From Mycobacterium colombiense (GTDB taxonomy: Bacteria; Actinomycetota; Actinomycetes; Mycobacteriales; Mycobacteriaceae), in NCBI RefSeq assembly GCF_001665835.1, contig NZ_LZSX01000032.1, forward strand, positions 62,001-126,000: 64,000 nt of DNA, read 5' to 3'. Positions 29,348-38,469 of this stretch are shown in pieces. Position 1 is the first letter of the stretch, and every line of letters starts with the position of its first letter. The notes under the pieces were generated by a model. That model was not told the origin of the DNA, did no database searches, and saw only the letters and a list, made by a program, of their open reading frames with translations. The position numbers and the translations under genes are program-made.

Positions 29348-30344
29348 AGCCCTCGTAGATCTGGCGCAGTTGCGCATCGATGACCCTGGGGCTCCGGGTG
29401 GCGGCGACGTGCTCCTGCCCGCGCCGCCCGTCACGCTCGGCCAGGTCTGGATCGCGCAGGTACCGCCCGATCGCCGCCGCCAACGCCGGCACGTCGCCGA
29501 CCGGAACGAGCATGCTCGGGTCTGGTGCAATCTGGGCGGTGCCGCCGACAGGAGTTGCCACAAACGGTCGCGCGCCGGCCAGTGCCTCGGTCAGGATCAT
29601 CGGCATGCCCTCGGCAAAGGACGGGAGCACAACCACGCGTACCGACCGGAGCAGCTCACGCACGCCATCGGGATGTAGCGGGTCTTCGACGGTCAGCCGT
29701 TCTATGCGGGGCGGAACATAGTCGTCGATGGGACCGACTATGCGACAACGCCCTTCGATGCCCTCGGCGAGAAGTAATTGCCAGGCCGCAACGAGCTTGT
29801 CGACACCTTTGCGCTGTCCGATGGTGCCTGCGAAAAGCACCACGGGCGGCGTCGTGCCGGCGCCGGGAGCATCTCGATCGATCGCGATCGGGTTGGCCAC
29901 GACGGTGACCGCCACAGTGGGCGCTACTTCGGCAACGACGACGCGTGCTTCCTGTGACAGGACGATCACGTGGTCCGCGTGCTTCAACGTGGAAACCACA
30001 AAGCGGGGATGCGCTCGGGCGAACTCGGGAAAGTCCGAGCCGTGCAGGGTGACGATCACTCGGAGGCCGCGCGCTCTGGCCAGCCGGATCAACGAACCTT
30101 CCCGCAACCACGCTCCGCCATTGGACATATGGAAGTGAACGATGCCCGTGCGGGCGCGCCCCGCCAGAACAAGGCCGGCGCGCGCCGTGAGAATAAGGCT
30201 CCTCAGGTGCTGGTGCGGACCCGACCATGTCGAAAGGACGCGGATATCGTCCGCGCCAATCCCGTTGTCGCGGATGGTCCGGATCACGGACTGCGTCCCG
30301 CCGACGCTGTACATGTCGGGCCCCACGTGCGTTACCGCGATCAT
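29328..30344 (-). CDS. GT4 family glycosyltransferase
   Basis: This 338-residue GT-B enzyme has the N-terminal SVGGTQSVIRTIRDN loop, the acceptor-side VTLHGSDFPEF, the donor-side VLFAGTIGQRKGVDKLVAAWQLL, and PSFAEGMPMILTEALAGARPFVATPVGGTAQI with the E-x7-E motif. It should add one sugar to the growing repeat unit on the cytosolic face. It lies between the Wzy-like gene (77 bp upstream) and the aldo/keto reductase, which it overlaps by 20 bp. Start at ATG 30344 fits the first beta strand (MIAVTHVGP). Confidence 0.9.
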   Translation of the reverse strand: MIAVTHVGPDMYSVGGTQSVIRTIRDNGIGADDIRVLSTWSGPHQHLRSLILTARAGLVLAGRARTGIVHFHMSNGGAWLREGSLIRLARARGLRVIVTLHGSDFPEFARAHPRFVVSTLKHADHVIVLSQEARVVVAEVAPTVAVTVVANPIAIDRDAPGAGTTPPVVLFAGTIGQRKGVDKLVAAWQLLLAEGIEGRCRIVGPIDDYVPPRIERLTVEDPLHPDGVRELLRSVRVVVLPSFAEGMPMILTEALAGARPFVATPVGGTAQIAPDPSMLVPVGDVPALAAAIGRYLRDPDLAERDGRRGQEHVAATRSPRVIDAQLRQIYEGCGIAAS

Positions 30345-30420
30345 GTTCGGTCCGCTGCGAAGCCACGCACCCGCAAGTTACGGGTGGGCATGGGAGAAAA
30401 GACGGTCAGCACGAGCTCGA

Positions 30421-31923
30421 TCAGGTGGACGTAGCGGTGCCGGCATCGGCATGAGCGGTCGGCCCGGGCGTAGGAGTCGACACGGGGTCGACGACGGCCG
30501 GGCTCTGGTCACCACTCCTGCGCCGCAGGCCGGCGAAACCCATCGCGGCACCCAACGCCAGGCCCAATCCCAGTGCGTCCATCGGCATCTCCGGCAATGG
30601 CCACACGGCAGATATCGCCAGGAGACCGGCGGCGACCGCCGCGCTGATTTTCGCCGGTCCCGGCGCACATCGCAGCGCCAATATGACCGGCGTGAGCGCG
30701 AATAGCGCGAACACCGCCATGCCCAAAGCCCCGGCCTTGGCTAACCACCAGAGGTAGAAGTTGTGGGAATAGGCGGGATACAGGTAGAGATGGAACTCGT
30801 CGTCCCCGGTAGGGGGTTGATACACGTAGCCCAGCCCGTGGCCGAACACCGGGGCGCGAGCGATGCTCTCCTTGAGCAGGTTGATTTCGCGCAGTCGTTC
30901 CAGCGCCGAATCGTCCACCGCCAGTGCGCTTGACGACACCCCGCCCAGCACGCGCTGATTGAAGGCGGCGTACTGATCGCTGAGCCATGCCCCGGTCTTC
31001 GAGCGTTGCAACAAAAACAGCGATCCGGGCACCGTCACGGCGATCACGGCCAGGCCAACCGCAGCGGCCGCCACCGTGCGCCGCATCGCTACCCAGCTCA
31101 AGCTCCCGAGTAGAGCTACGCCGGCCGCCACCCCCATCGAGATCAGCGTGTTGCGGGAGAAAGACAACAGCGAAATGCTCAGCGCCGGTGGGCCCAACGC
31201 GAGATACATTGCGGGCCTGACGCGCCCGACGATCGGGGCGGCGACCAGCGCGGACAAAATGGCGGTGGCCGGCGTTTGCGTGGACAGGATGATCCGAACG
31301 GCCTGGCCGGCGCCCGTGGTCCCTTCCAGACTTTCCGACCGGCCGGCCAGCCGGATGGCAAACAGCGAGCTCACAATCGCCATACCCGCCGAAAACCACA
31401 GGATCGCAATCATCACCCGGATCGAGAATTTGACGTGGCCGCCGTAGACAACGAGTAGCGCCAACACGAAACCGATGGCCATTTCGATCATGGTGGTCGA
31501 TTCACGCATCACCACGAGGTCAGCGTTTCCAGTTTCGAATCCGGTGATGGTGGACCACGCCACCGTGAGCACCAAAAGCCCCGGCAACACGAAATCGTAC
31601 GATCGCGGTCTCACGGATGGGATCAGATAGCAGATGGCAAGCAACGCGGCCACGTGATACGCATAAATCGTCACTGGGCCAAAGACTTTTCCGACGTGCA
31701 ACCCTTCTGGCAGCGCCGCGAAGGCCCCGAACAGCGTGACCGCCACCATCCCTTCGGGCTTCACCCAGTACACGACCACGCAGAACAACGCGGCAGTCAG
31801 CAGCACTCCCTCGGTGGTTCGGCGCACCGAGAGCACGCCGAACACGAAGCACCCGAACACGAAGATCGCGAGCAGAGTTCCGTCCACTGCCAGGCGATGA
31901 CGAGCCCGCAGGTAGAGGTTCAC
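30421..31923 (-). CDS. Wzy-like polysaccharide polymerase / O-antigen ligase family protein
   Basis: This 500-residue protein has about 11-12 membrane helices and a large extracytoplasmic loop (about residues 300-385) with HNFYLWWLAKAGALG, the H-N motif of the Wzy_C/O-antigen ligase family. It ends with a Pro/Thr-rich cytosolic tail. It should polymerise flipped repeat units outside the membrane. The GTG at 31923 overlaps the stop of the Wzc-like gene (GTGA). Being directly after its chain-length partner is a classical Wzx/Wzy arrangement, with Wzx on the facing operon 11 kb away. Confidence 0.88.
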   Translation of the reverse strand: MNLYLRARHRLAVDGTLLAIFVFGCFVFGVLSVRRTTEGVLLTAALFCVVVYWVKPEGMVAVTLFGAFAALPEGLHVGKVFGPVTIYAYHVAALLAICYLIPSVRPRSYDFVLPGLLVLTVAWSTITGFETGNADLVVMRESTTMIEMAIGFVLALLVVYGGHVKFSIRVMIAILWFSAGMAIVSSLFAIRLAGRSESLEGTTGAGQAVRIILSTQTPATAILSALVAAPIVGRVRPAMYLALGPPALSISLLSFSRNTLISMGVAAGVALLGSLSWVAMRRTVAAAAVGLAVIAVTVPGSLFLLQRSKTGAWLSDQYAAFNQRVLGGVSSSALAVDDSALERLREINLLKESIARAPVFGHGLGYVYQPPTGDDEFHLYLYPAYSHNFYLWWLAKAGALGMAVFALFALTPVILALRCAPGPAKISAAVAAGLLAISAVWPLPEMPMDALGLGLALGAAMGFAGLRRRSGDQSPAVVDPVSTPTPGPTAHADAGTATST

Positions 31924-33383
31924 GCCGACCCGCTGGCCTTTGACCGATAGGCGCGGTCGGCGGCCCTGATGTGCAACGACTGACGCGCGTCGACGAGTAC
32001 GGTGCCGACAACTTGCGCCCCCGCCGAGCGCAGGGCGGTCAGTGCGTCCTGGAGTTCGTCGGCGGTGGTGCGCCGCGCCCGCACCACTACCACCGTCGCG
32101 TTGACGGCGCCGGCCAACAGGCCGGCGTCGGCCGTGGCGAGGACCGGCGGGCCGTCGACGACGATCCGATCAAAGCGTGACGACAGCTCTTGCAGGACTC
32201 GGTCGATCACTTCCGGCAAATAGGCGCTGGCAGGCAAACTTTCGCGGCGCGCGGACCTGGACGCCAGAATGAACAGCCTGGAGATCGGTGTCGGCTTCAC
32301 GGCTTCGCTGGCGATGTCGGGGTTGGCCAACGCGTTGCCCAGCCCCTCGCCCGATTCGACCCTCAGCAATCCGGCGAGCACGTGTCGGCGGCTGTCGCCC
32401 TCGACAAGCAGTGTGTCTTCACCCATTTCGGCGAGGGCGAGCGCAAGGTTCATCGCTGTCGTCGTCGCGCCTTCGCCGCCGAACGGCCCGGTCACCAGCA
32501 CCCGGCGAGCGTCGGGCCCTATCGCCCTGAGCAACCGGGTGCGCATGCCGCGCACGGCATCGTCGGATGCGGCGTCGGTGCCGAACCGCGGAACCGTGCC
32601 CCGCTTTCCGGGCAGCTCCGCTAAAGTCGGCAGCCCCGAGACTCCTTCGAGCTTCTCGCGGGTGCGGATGGTGCGATCGCCGGCCTCGCGGGTTAGCGCG
32701 ACCGCGATAGCAAGCAGCACTCCGGCGATAAACCCGATCGCCATGTTTCGCATCGGCACCGGCGAAACGGGAATTCTCGGTACGCGGGGCGGCTCGACCA
32801 CTGTCGCCCGGGCCACCGGTATCGGCTTGCCCGTGGGCTGCGCAGAGACCGGCATGTCCGAGGGCTGTCCCGACGGCGCGGTTGTCTCAACGCCCTCGGG
32901 CCGCGTTCCAGCGGTCACCGGTTGGCCGGCACCGGTCGGACCCAGAGCCGGACTGAGCGTGGGAACGATCGCGCTGAACTGATTCGCCATGGCACCCGCC
33001 AGCGCGGCGGCGCGCGCCGGATCGGTGTCTTTGACGCTGATCGTGAAGAGCACGGATTTCGGCGTGTATTTCACTTGGGTTTGACTCAGCAAATCGTCGG
33101 CGCTGGTCGGGAGTTGGAGCTGGCGTATTGCGCGCTCGGCCACGATGTGTCCGCCCGCGATTTGGGCGTACGACGACAACCGTTCTTGTGCAGCCTCCGT
33201 GCCGCTGTACAGCTCATTCAGATCAGTCGCACCCGAGAAGGAGATGAGGACCGTGGCCGAAGACTGGTAATGCTTCGTCTGCAACGCCGTAACGAACGCG
33301 GCGCCGATCGTGCAGGCCAGCAGCGCGGTGATTGCGAGCTTCCAGTGCGCGCCGAGTATCCGGACGAAGGTACGGAAATCCAT
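31920..33383 (-). CDS. Wzz/Wzc-like chain-length protein with degenerate BY-kinase domain
   Basis: The 487-residue protein joins a Wzz domain and a CpsD-type ATPase domain, as in Wzc. Helix 1 is at about 16-33, helix 2 at about 214-231, with the extracytoplasmic part between, including a Pro-rich stretch (150-210). The ATPase domain is unusual: Walker A reads GPFGGEGATTT at 299-309, with Ala in place of the essential Lys; Walker A' is LLVEGDSRR; Walker B is IVVDGPP. There is no C-terminal Tyr cluster, only one Tyr (479). It probably controls chain length without autokinase activity. ATG 33383 has GGAAAGG about 11 nt upstream. Wzy follows with a 4-bp overlap. Confidence 0.88.
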   Translation of the reverse strand: MDFRTFVRILGAHWKLAITALLACTIGAAFVTALQTKHYQSSATVLISFSGATDLNELYSGTEAAQERLSSYAQIAGGHIVAERAIRQLQLPTSADDLLSQTQVKYTPKSVLFTISVKDTDPARAAALAGAMANQFSAIVPTLSPALGPTGAGQPVTAGTRPEGVETTAPSGQPSDMPVSAQPTGKPIPVARATVVEPPRVPRIPVSPVPMRNMAIGFIAGVLLAIAVALTREAGDRTIRTREKLEGVSGLPTLAELPGKRGTVPRFGTDAASDDAVRGMRTRLLRAIGPDARRVLVTGPFGGEGATTTAMNLALALAEMGEDTLLVEGDSRRHVLAGLLRVESGEGLGNALANPDIASEAVKPTPISRLFILASRSARRESLPASAYLPEVIDRVLQELSSRFDRIVVDGPPVLATADAGLLAGAVNATVVVVRARRTTADELQDALTALRSAGAQVVGTVLVDARQSLHIRAADRAYRSKASGSA

Positions 33384-33409
33384 CGGCTAATAACCTTTCC
33401 AGAAGCTTG

Positions 33410-33427
33410 TGACGCGAAATAGCGTCA
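33410..33427. promoter_or_regulatory. Inverted repeat ahead of the Wzc-like gene
   Basis: TGACGC (33410-33415) and GCGTCA (33422-33427) form a perfect 6-bp inverted repeat with spacer GAAATA, ending 27 bp before the ATG of the Wzc-like gene. It may be an operator or a hairpin in the 5' leader. A second small stem, CTGCA-GATTA-TGCAG, lies nearby at about 33460-33474. The 195-bp gap has no other recognisable feature. Confidence 0.35.
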
Positions 33428-33578
33428 TACAGATTTCCCAGCACCGGCCACGCATATCCACTGCAGATTATGCAGCATCATCACCCGGGCATTGCCGAAA
33501 TCGCAGTGCTGCCGTGCGGGCAGGTTCTCAGCGGCAAGCCAGGACCGGCAAGCGAAGTGGCATGCCCGCCGTGCAGTA

Positions 33579-35255
33579 TCAGGGGGCAGCCGGCGCATCG
33601 CGCGGCAGGTCGAGCGTCGCTAATGGATAGCATCCAGAGCCGTCGCGACCGCCGCGGGCAAGCCGCATGGGCGGATAGTTCACCACATGCGACGCGCCCG
33701 GCTTGTGCTGTTGCCATTCCACCGAGGCGCACAGCGTGTAGTGCCCCGGCGCCAAGCCCGCCAAGTCGACGTGAACGGACTCAGTAGATCTGGTCGGGAC
33801 GGGGTCCTTGCGGGAGCCGTCTCCGAGTTGTCCTTGGATTAACGACTTCAGCGCCACCGTCGCCGGAAGCGAACGGACCACCGCCCCCGAGAAATCGACC
33901 AACCGGTAGCCCGGGATCCAGTTCTCCGTTGCCGCGGCGGCGCCGAAATTCGTCCAGGTAACCGTCAGCGTCGCCTTTCCCTCGCTCACCGATTGCGACC
34001 CCTGCCCCGCCTCTACCGAATACCGGTATCCGGCGACGACGTTCGCGTGTGCCCACAGCAGGTATAACGCGTGGTCCATCGGTGTGGTGGAATCCACGGC
34101 CGGGAAGTTGTAACTCGATGTCATCGACACGTGGTACTTGACCACGTCGTCCAGGCCCCTTTCGTAATAGGTCCGTGGATCGGTGCCGTCGGGCAGCTGG
34201 CACCATTCGGTGATCACCAGGGCCGAGGCCATTCGGCTTTTCAACGCGCTGACCAGTGGATCCTTCGACTGCACATAGTGCGAGCCATCCTTCTCCGCCC
34301 ATGCGGGAAGCGGCGCCTGGACCCCGAGGCAATCCGCGCGGATGCCCACCGGTGCGGACAGTTTCTTCGTGACATCGTCGGCGATCAGTTGACGGACAAT
34401 CTCCGGGTTCAGCGCCGTCGTCACCAATTGTGTATGCGGGAAGGCATTTACGGTCGCCGCAACCAGCTGCCGGATCGATTCGGCGGTGATGCTCTGGTCG
34501 CGAAACTGGCTGTAATACCCGAGTTTGGCGACGCTCTCGTCAGGTGCAGGTCCCGGCGCACCCAGCGTGTCGCGCAGATACGAGATGTGATTCTCGCTGA
34601 AATCGCCGTAACCGGAGAACTCAAAGACGCTCAGCCGCTCGTCGCCGTCGTAACGGCGGCCCAGCGCGCCCAAGAGCTGACCGAAAGCATTCAGGTAGTT
34701 GGGATCATTCCAGTTGGGAACGACCTGTGTCACTCCGGATGTCCACCAATAGCGTTGCGGACCGGTGTAATTGGTGGCCGCGGAGCGCATCCAGTCGGGC
34801 ATGGCGATGTTGGTGTTGTTCGCATAGGTGTTGTCGCAACAGGAGTTGTAGGCGACCACACGCAGGGTCAGCCGCATGTTGCGACTGGCCAGCTTCGCCA
34901 GCGCGTCATCGATCACGCTGAAGTCGAACTTGCGATCATCAGGAGCGTCCGGTGGCAGCGTGCTCGGGTCGGTGGGCTGCAACTGTCGCCACGGGACACG
35001 CAGGCTGGCGTCAAACGACGCCGGCCACGCCGGATAGCGATGCTGCACGCGATTGCCTTGCGGGAACAGCGGTTGTAAGAGATCTTCATACTGACCACGC
35101 AGCGGATTCGATACGTCCTGTACCGACAACGGTATGGCCGGACTGCCAATCGTGGTCAGCGGCGACGGGTCACTGCCACGACCGCATCCGCTCAGCACCA
35201 GCGCCAGGCACACGCCAACGATAAAGATGTCCCGTTGTCGGTTTGTCCGGACCAT
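33579..35255 (-). CDS. Secreted lipoprotein with glycoside-hydrolase-like barrel (copy 1)
   Basis: This 558-residue lipoprotein has a signal peptide ending in the lipobox LVLSGC. The body resembles TIM-barrel proteins of the DUF4832 type: RVPWRQLQP, KFDFSVIDDALAKLASRNMRLTLRV, then a C-terminal beta domain (TLTVTWTNFGAAAATENWIPGYRLVDFSG). Three Cys in the NSCCDNTY region and near residue 330 may form disulphides. It would sit outside the membrane and may process or bind the polysaccharide; this is inference. A close paralogue lies at 38466-40139. A single gene of similar size, Rv1006, is at this place in M. tuberculosis, and these may be its relatives. ATG 35255 (MVRTNRQ) is chosen by the signal peptide. 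Confidence 0.8.
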   Translation of the reverse strand: MVRTNRQRDIFIVGVCLALVLSGCGRGSDPSPLTTIGSPAIPLSVQDVSNPLRGQYEDLLQPLFPQGNRVQHRYPAWPASFDASLRVPWRQLQPTDPSTLPPDAPDDRKFDFSVIDDALAKLASRNMRLTLRVVAYNSCCDNTYANNTNIAMPDWMRSAATNYTGPQRYWWTSGVTQVVPNWNDPNYLNAFGQLLGALGRRYDGDERLSVFEFSGYGDFSENHISYLRDTLGAPGPAPDESVAKLGYYSQFRDQSITAESIRQLVAATVNAFPHTQLVTTALNPEIVRQLIADDVTKKLSAPVGIRADCLGVQAPLPAWAEKDGSHYVQSKDPLVSALKSRMASALVITEWCQLPDGTDPRTYYERGLDDVVKYHVSMTSSYNFPAVDSTTPMDHALYLLWAHANVVAGYRYSVEAGQGSQSVSEGKATLTVTWTNFGAAAATENWIPGYRLVDFSGAVVRSLPATVALKSLIQGQLGDGSRKDPVPTRSTESVHVDLAGLAPGHYTLCASVEWQQHKPGASHVVNYPPMRLARGGRDGSGCYPLATLDLPRDAPAAP

Positions 35256-35314
35256 GATTTCTTTCGCTAGACCACGTTGGGCGACAACGGCTCGCGGTAG
35301 GCGAGTAACGACAT

Positions 35315-35340
35315 CGGCATGCACCGGCCGGCATGCACCG
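35315..35340. repeat. 12-bp tandem direct repeat in the lipoprotein 1 / FkbM intergenic region
   Basis: CGGCATGCACCG occurs at 35315-35326 and again at 35329-35340, each containing the palindrome GCATGC. The 14-bp period puts the copies more than one helical turn apart. They lie 60-85 bp upstream of the leftward lipoprotein gene. A separate inverted repeat, CACCCGG (35462-35468) with CCGGGTG (35484-35490), is nearer FkbM. The 312-bp region (35256-35567) has no gene and must hold both promoters. The direct repeat may be a regulator site. Confidence 0.35.
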
Positions 35341-35567
35341 TCTGGATCAAACGCATCGACTGCTACCTCTCTGGTGGTTCGCGTTTCCTACCGCCGTTGC
35401 CCCGTTGACTGACGTCTCGTGGTGGTGCGGGATGTCAAGGGTTACAACAGGCTATAGCCCACACCCGGGCCGCACCGGCAAATCCGGGTGCCTTTCCTGA
35501 GGCACGCCGTTTTGCAGGAGTCGCTTCTTACATCGCACACGTCCCCGCCGGCGCGTCGACTAAGCTG

Positions 35568-36395
35568 ATGGCTCGCAAATCGGGCAGGAGATCACCGAAG
35601 ATGGCTGTCGCAGGCTCGGTCAAACGTCGGCTCGCACCCGCGGTTAAGAAACTCGCACCGCGCAGGTTCTGGCGGCGAAAATTCCGCATCCTGCAACGCC
35701 TGGGGCAATCCCGCCCGGATATACAGCTGGTGGCCTCGCTGTGCGATCCACACCGGATCTCCTTGGATATCGGAGCCGATCTCGGCGAGTTCACGATCGC
35801 GATGCTGGCGTCGTCACGATCAGTGATCGCATTCGAACCGCGGCCGACCCAGGCCCGCGATCTCGCGTCGATGTTTGACGCGGTCGGCGCCGCGGTGCAG
35901 GTGGAGGCGGTGGCTTTGTCGAATGAGCCCGGCGTGATGACCATGCGGGTGGTCGGATCCGAGCCGGGCCGCAGCACAATCGAGGCCGGCAACACACTGG
36001 GCGACGTGAATGGCGGCAAAATTCAGAGCATCGGCGTGCCGGTCAGACGCCTCGACGATCTGCGGTTAGGGGACATCGGCCTGATCAAGATCGACGTTGA
36101 GGGCCATGAACTCGCCGTGTTGCACGGCGCCACAGAGACACTCACACACCACCGCCCCGCGATTGTGGTGGAGGCCGAGGAACGCCATCACCCCAATTCC
36201 GTCGCCGAGATCACCGGGCTCCTGCATGGCCTCGGCTACGTGGGTTACTTCGACCTCGGTGGCGTTCGCCGGCCGATTGCAGACTTCGACCCCGTCCGGC
36301 ATCAGGATCCGGCCAACGTCGGCAGCCAGGAAGACGGTTGGGCGGGCCGCGGCATCTACGTCAACAATTTCGTCTTCTTGCCCGAGAATGTCTGA
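35568..36395 (+). CDS. FkbM-family methyltransferase
   Basis: This 275-residue SAM-dependent methyltransferase has motif I as ISLDIGADLGEFTIAML, then VIAFEPRPTQARDL, and the FkbM-type DIGLIKIDVEGHELAVLHGA. FkbM proteins O-methylate sugars and polyketides; in polysaccharide loci they usually methylate a sugar hydroxyl. The first 45 residues are very basic (KSGRRSPK, SVKRRLAP, KKLAPRRFWRRK) and may help it sit near membranes. An ATG at 35601 is an alternative start. It is the only rightward gene between the two lipoprotein copies and converges with the GGDEF-EAL gene, 7 bp between stops. Confidence 0.9.
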   Translation: MARKSGRRSPKMAVAGSVKRRLAPAVKKLAPRRFWRRKFRILQRLGQSRPDIQLVASLCDPHRISLDIGADLGEFTIAMLASSRSVIAFEPRPTQARDLASMFDAVGAAVQVEAVALSNEPGVMTMRVVGSEPGRSTIEAGNTLGDVNGGKIQSIGVPVRRLDDLRLGDIGLIKIDVEGHELAVLHGATETLTHHRPAIVVEAEERHHPNSVAEITGLLHGLGYVGYFDLGGVRRPIADFDPVRHQDPANVGSQEDGWAGRGIYVNNFVFLPENV

Positions 36396-36402
36396 GCGGC
36401 TG

Positions 36403-38469
36403 CTAGATCGACCCCATCGACGACGACTCGCGATCGGCCAGAAACGGCATCGGCATCCAGCGCGCGGACAGTAACGCTTCCATCGCATCACTGGGGATCG
36501 GGCGCGACAACAGGAAGCCCTGCGCCCGGTGGCAGCCGTGTTGCATCAAAGTCAGTGCGGCAGCGGGCGTCTCGACGCCTTCGGCGACCACTTCCAGGTC
36601 AAACGCCTCGGCCAGCCCGATGATCGCGCGGACGATGGCCAGGTCACCGGCGTTGGTGCCCACGTCACGCACGAACCCGGCATCGATCTTGAGCATGTCC
36701 ACCGGAAGGGATTTCAGGTGGGACAAAACGGCATAACCGGTGCCGAAGTCGTCGATGGCGATCTGCACGCCCACTTCCTTGAGCTCCGCCAAGGTCTTTC
36801 GCGTGGTGTCGATGTCATGCACCACCGCCCGCTCGGTGATCTCCAGGCACACCGACTCGGCATCGATGCCGAACTCGCCGATGGTGTCGGCGACGCTTTC
36901 CACGAAACCGCGGCTGATCAGCTGAATGGGTGACACGTTGATGCGCAGCATGGCGCCCTGCCCGACACCGTTGGTCCGCCATCCGCTGAACTCGGCGCAG
37001 GCGCTGCGCATCACCCACCGGCCCAATTCCGCGGCCAGGTTGGTCGATTCGGCGACACCGATGAACGCGTCGGGCAACAGCAGTCCCCGCACCGGATGAC
37101 GCCACCGCACCAGCGCCTCGGCGCCGACGATGGCGCCGGTCCACAGGTCGACCTCGGGCAGGTAGTGCAGCAGCAGGCCTTCGCTTTCGATGTCGCCCTG
37201 CAGGTGCAGCTCGATGTCGTTGCGGAAGGCCCGTTTCAGCGACATGTCGTCGGTGGAAACCGCGGTCTGGTTGCCGCCGGCGCGCTTGGCCGTGAGCACG
37301 GCCTCGTCGGCTCGCCGGAGCAGGTCGGCGCAGTCGTCGGTCCCGGGCGTGCCCACCGCCAGCCCGATGCTGACCGTCCGGCTGATCACGTGACCGCCGA
37401 TGGTGAGGCGACCGCACAACATCGCCGACAGGCGACGCGCGAACGCCTCGGCGTCCTCCGAGGACATCGGCTGGTGCGGGATGACCACGAACTCGTCGCC
37501 GCCGAGCCGGGCGATCATGCTCTGGCTTCCCGCGCACTCCTCGATGCGTTGCGCGAACATCCTGATGAACCAGTCACCGGCGGAGTGGCCAAGGTAATCG
37601 TTGATCGGCTTGAGCCGGTCGAGGTCGAGGTAGAAGACCGCGACGGGCCCCGGGCTGCCGGCCGCGAGCCGTTCGGTCAGATGCGCGACCAGCGCGCGAC
37701 GGTTGTAGACGCCGGTCAGGTCGTCGTGTTCGGCGAGATGGCGGAGCCGTTCCTCGGCGGCGATGCGGGCCTGCAGCTGAGCGAACAGTGCGGCGACCGC
37801 CTCGAGCGTGTTGATCTCCTCTTGTTTCCATTTGCGGGCGCCGAACCTGACGAAGCCGAGCACACCGGTGGTCGCGTCGCCGGACACCAGCGGCGCGACG
37901 GCCAGCGACGGCGAGACCGGTGACTTGCCCTGGTTCAGTGAGCGGCGAATCCAGCCGTTGGGCTGATCCGGCCGGGTCACCACCGGCTTGCGATCGCGCT
38001 CGCATTGGGCGAGCACCGAGTCGGCGCCGTCCAGCTCGAGATCGGCCACGGGATCCGGATCGGCGGCGTCGGTGCGCCGTGGCCACTCGGCCACCCGCAC
38101 CGAGGCCGGGGCGTCCTGGGCGTGGTGGCGCAGAAAGCTGGCGTCCACATCGAACTGGTCGACGAGCTGCGCGAGAACCTTTTCGCTGACCTGGGTCGCG
38201 GTGGACGCCGTGGCCTCCATCAACTGGGTGGCGACGGAGGTGACCACCAAGTCCAGGCTGCGCGGCACGGGTCCTCCGATACGGGCACTTACGGCGACCC
38301 TTCCGAATACCCATCGAAGGGGTCCGATAGTTCGCTCGGCTGTTTGCTGGACGAACCTCGAACCGCGCGGCGGCGCGGCCGAAATCCGTCTGGAAACGGT
38401 ATCACGCACGGCCCCGTCGATCGGGACTTCCGACACGGTGCCGGAAGGCGCCGCGGCGCGACGGGTCAC
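36403..38469 (-). CDS. GAF-GGDEF-EAL cyclic-di-GMP enzyme
   Basis: The 688-residue protein has a GAF-like sensor domain (about 73-235), a GGDEF domain with an intact RLGGDEF at 321-327, and an EAL domain with GAEALVRW at 449-456. EAL catalytic landmarks NVSPIQL, CLEITE, IDDFGTGYA and VVAEGVET are all present, so both synthesis and breakdown of c-di-GMP are possible. The RxxD inhibitory site is absent (GSQS instead). It closely resembles M. tuberculosis Rv1354c, the GAF-GGDEF-EAL enzyme, but with about 60 extra N-terminal residues. The GTG at 38469 overlaps the stop of the lipoprotein 2 gene, which supports that start. Its place inside a polysaccharide locus suggests local control of matrix production. 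Confidence 0.94.
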   Translation of the reverse strand: MTRRAAAPSGTVSEVPIDGAVRDTVSRRISAAPPRGSRFVQQTAERTIGPLRWVFGRVAVSARIGGPVPRSLDLVVTSVATQLMEATASTATQVSEKVLAQLVDQFDVDASFLRHHAQDAPASVRVAEWPRRTDAADPDPVADLELDGADSVLAQCERDRKPVVTRPDQPNGWIRRSLNQGKSPVSPSLAVAPLVSGDATTGVLGFVRFGARKWKQEEINTLEAVAALFAQLQARIAAEERLRHLAEHDDLTGVYNRRALVAHLTERLAAGSPGPVAVFYLDLDRLKPINDYLGHSAGDWFIRMFAQRIEECAGSQSMIARLGGDEFVVIPHQPMSSEDAEAFARRLSAMLCGRLTIGGHVISRTVSIGLAVGTPGTDDCADLLRRADEAVLTAKRAGGNQTAVSTDDMSLKRAFRNDIELHLQGDIESEGLLLHYLPEVDLWTGAIVGAEALVRWRHPVRGLLLPDAFIGVAESTNLAAELGRWVMRSACAEFSGWRTNGVGQGAMLRINVSPIQLISRGFVESVADTIGEFGIDAESVCLEITERAVVHDIDTTRKTLAELKEVGVQIAIDDFGTGYAVLSHLKSLPVDMLKIDAGFVRDVGTNAGDLAIVRAIIGLAEAFDLEVVAEGVETPAAALTLMQHGCHRAQGFLLSRPIPSDAMEALLSARWMPMPFLADRESSSMGSI

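Noticed and set aside
35462-35490. CACCCGG/CCGGGTG inverted repeat as a terminator
   Set aside because: Neither flanking gene ends there; they diverge, so a terminator makes no sense. It is noted only as a possible regulatory repeat.
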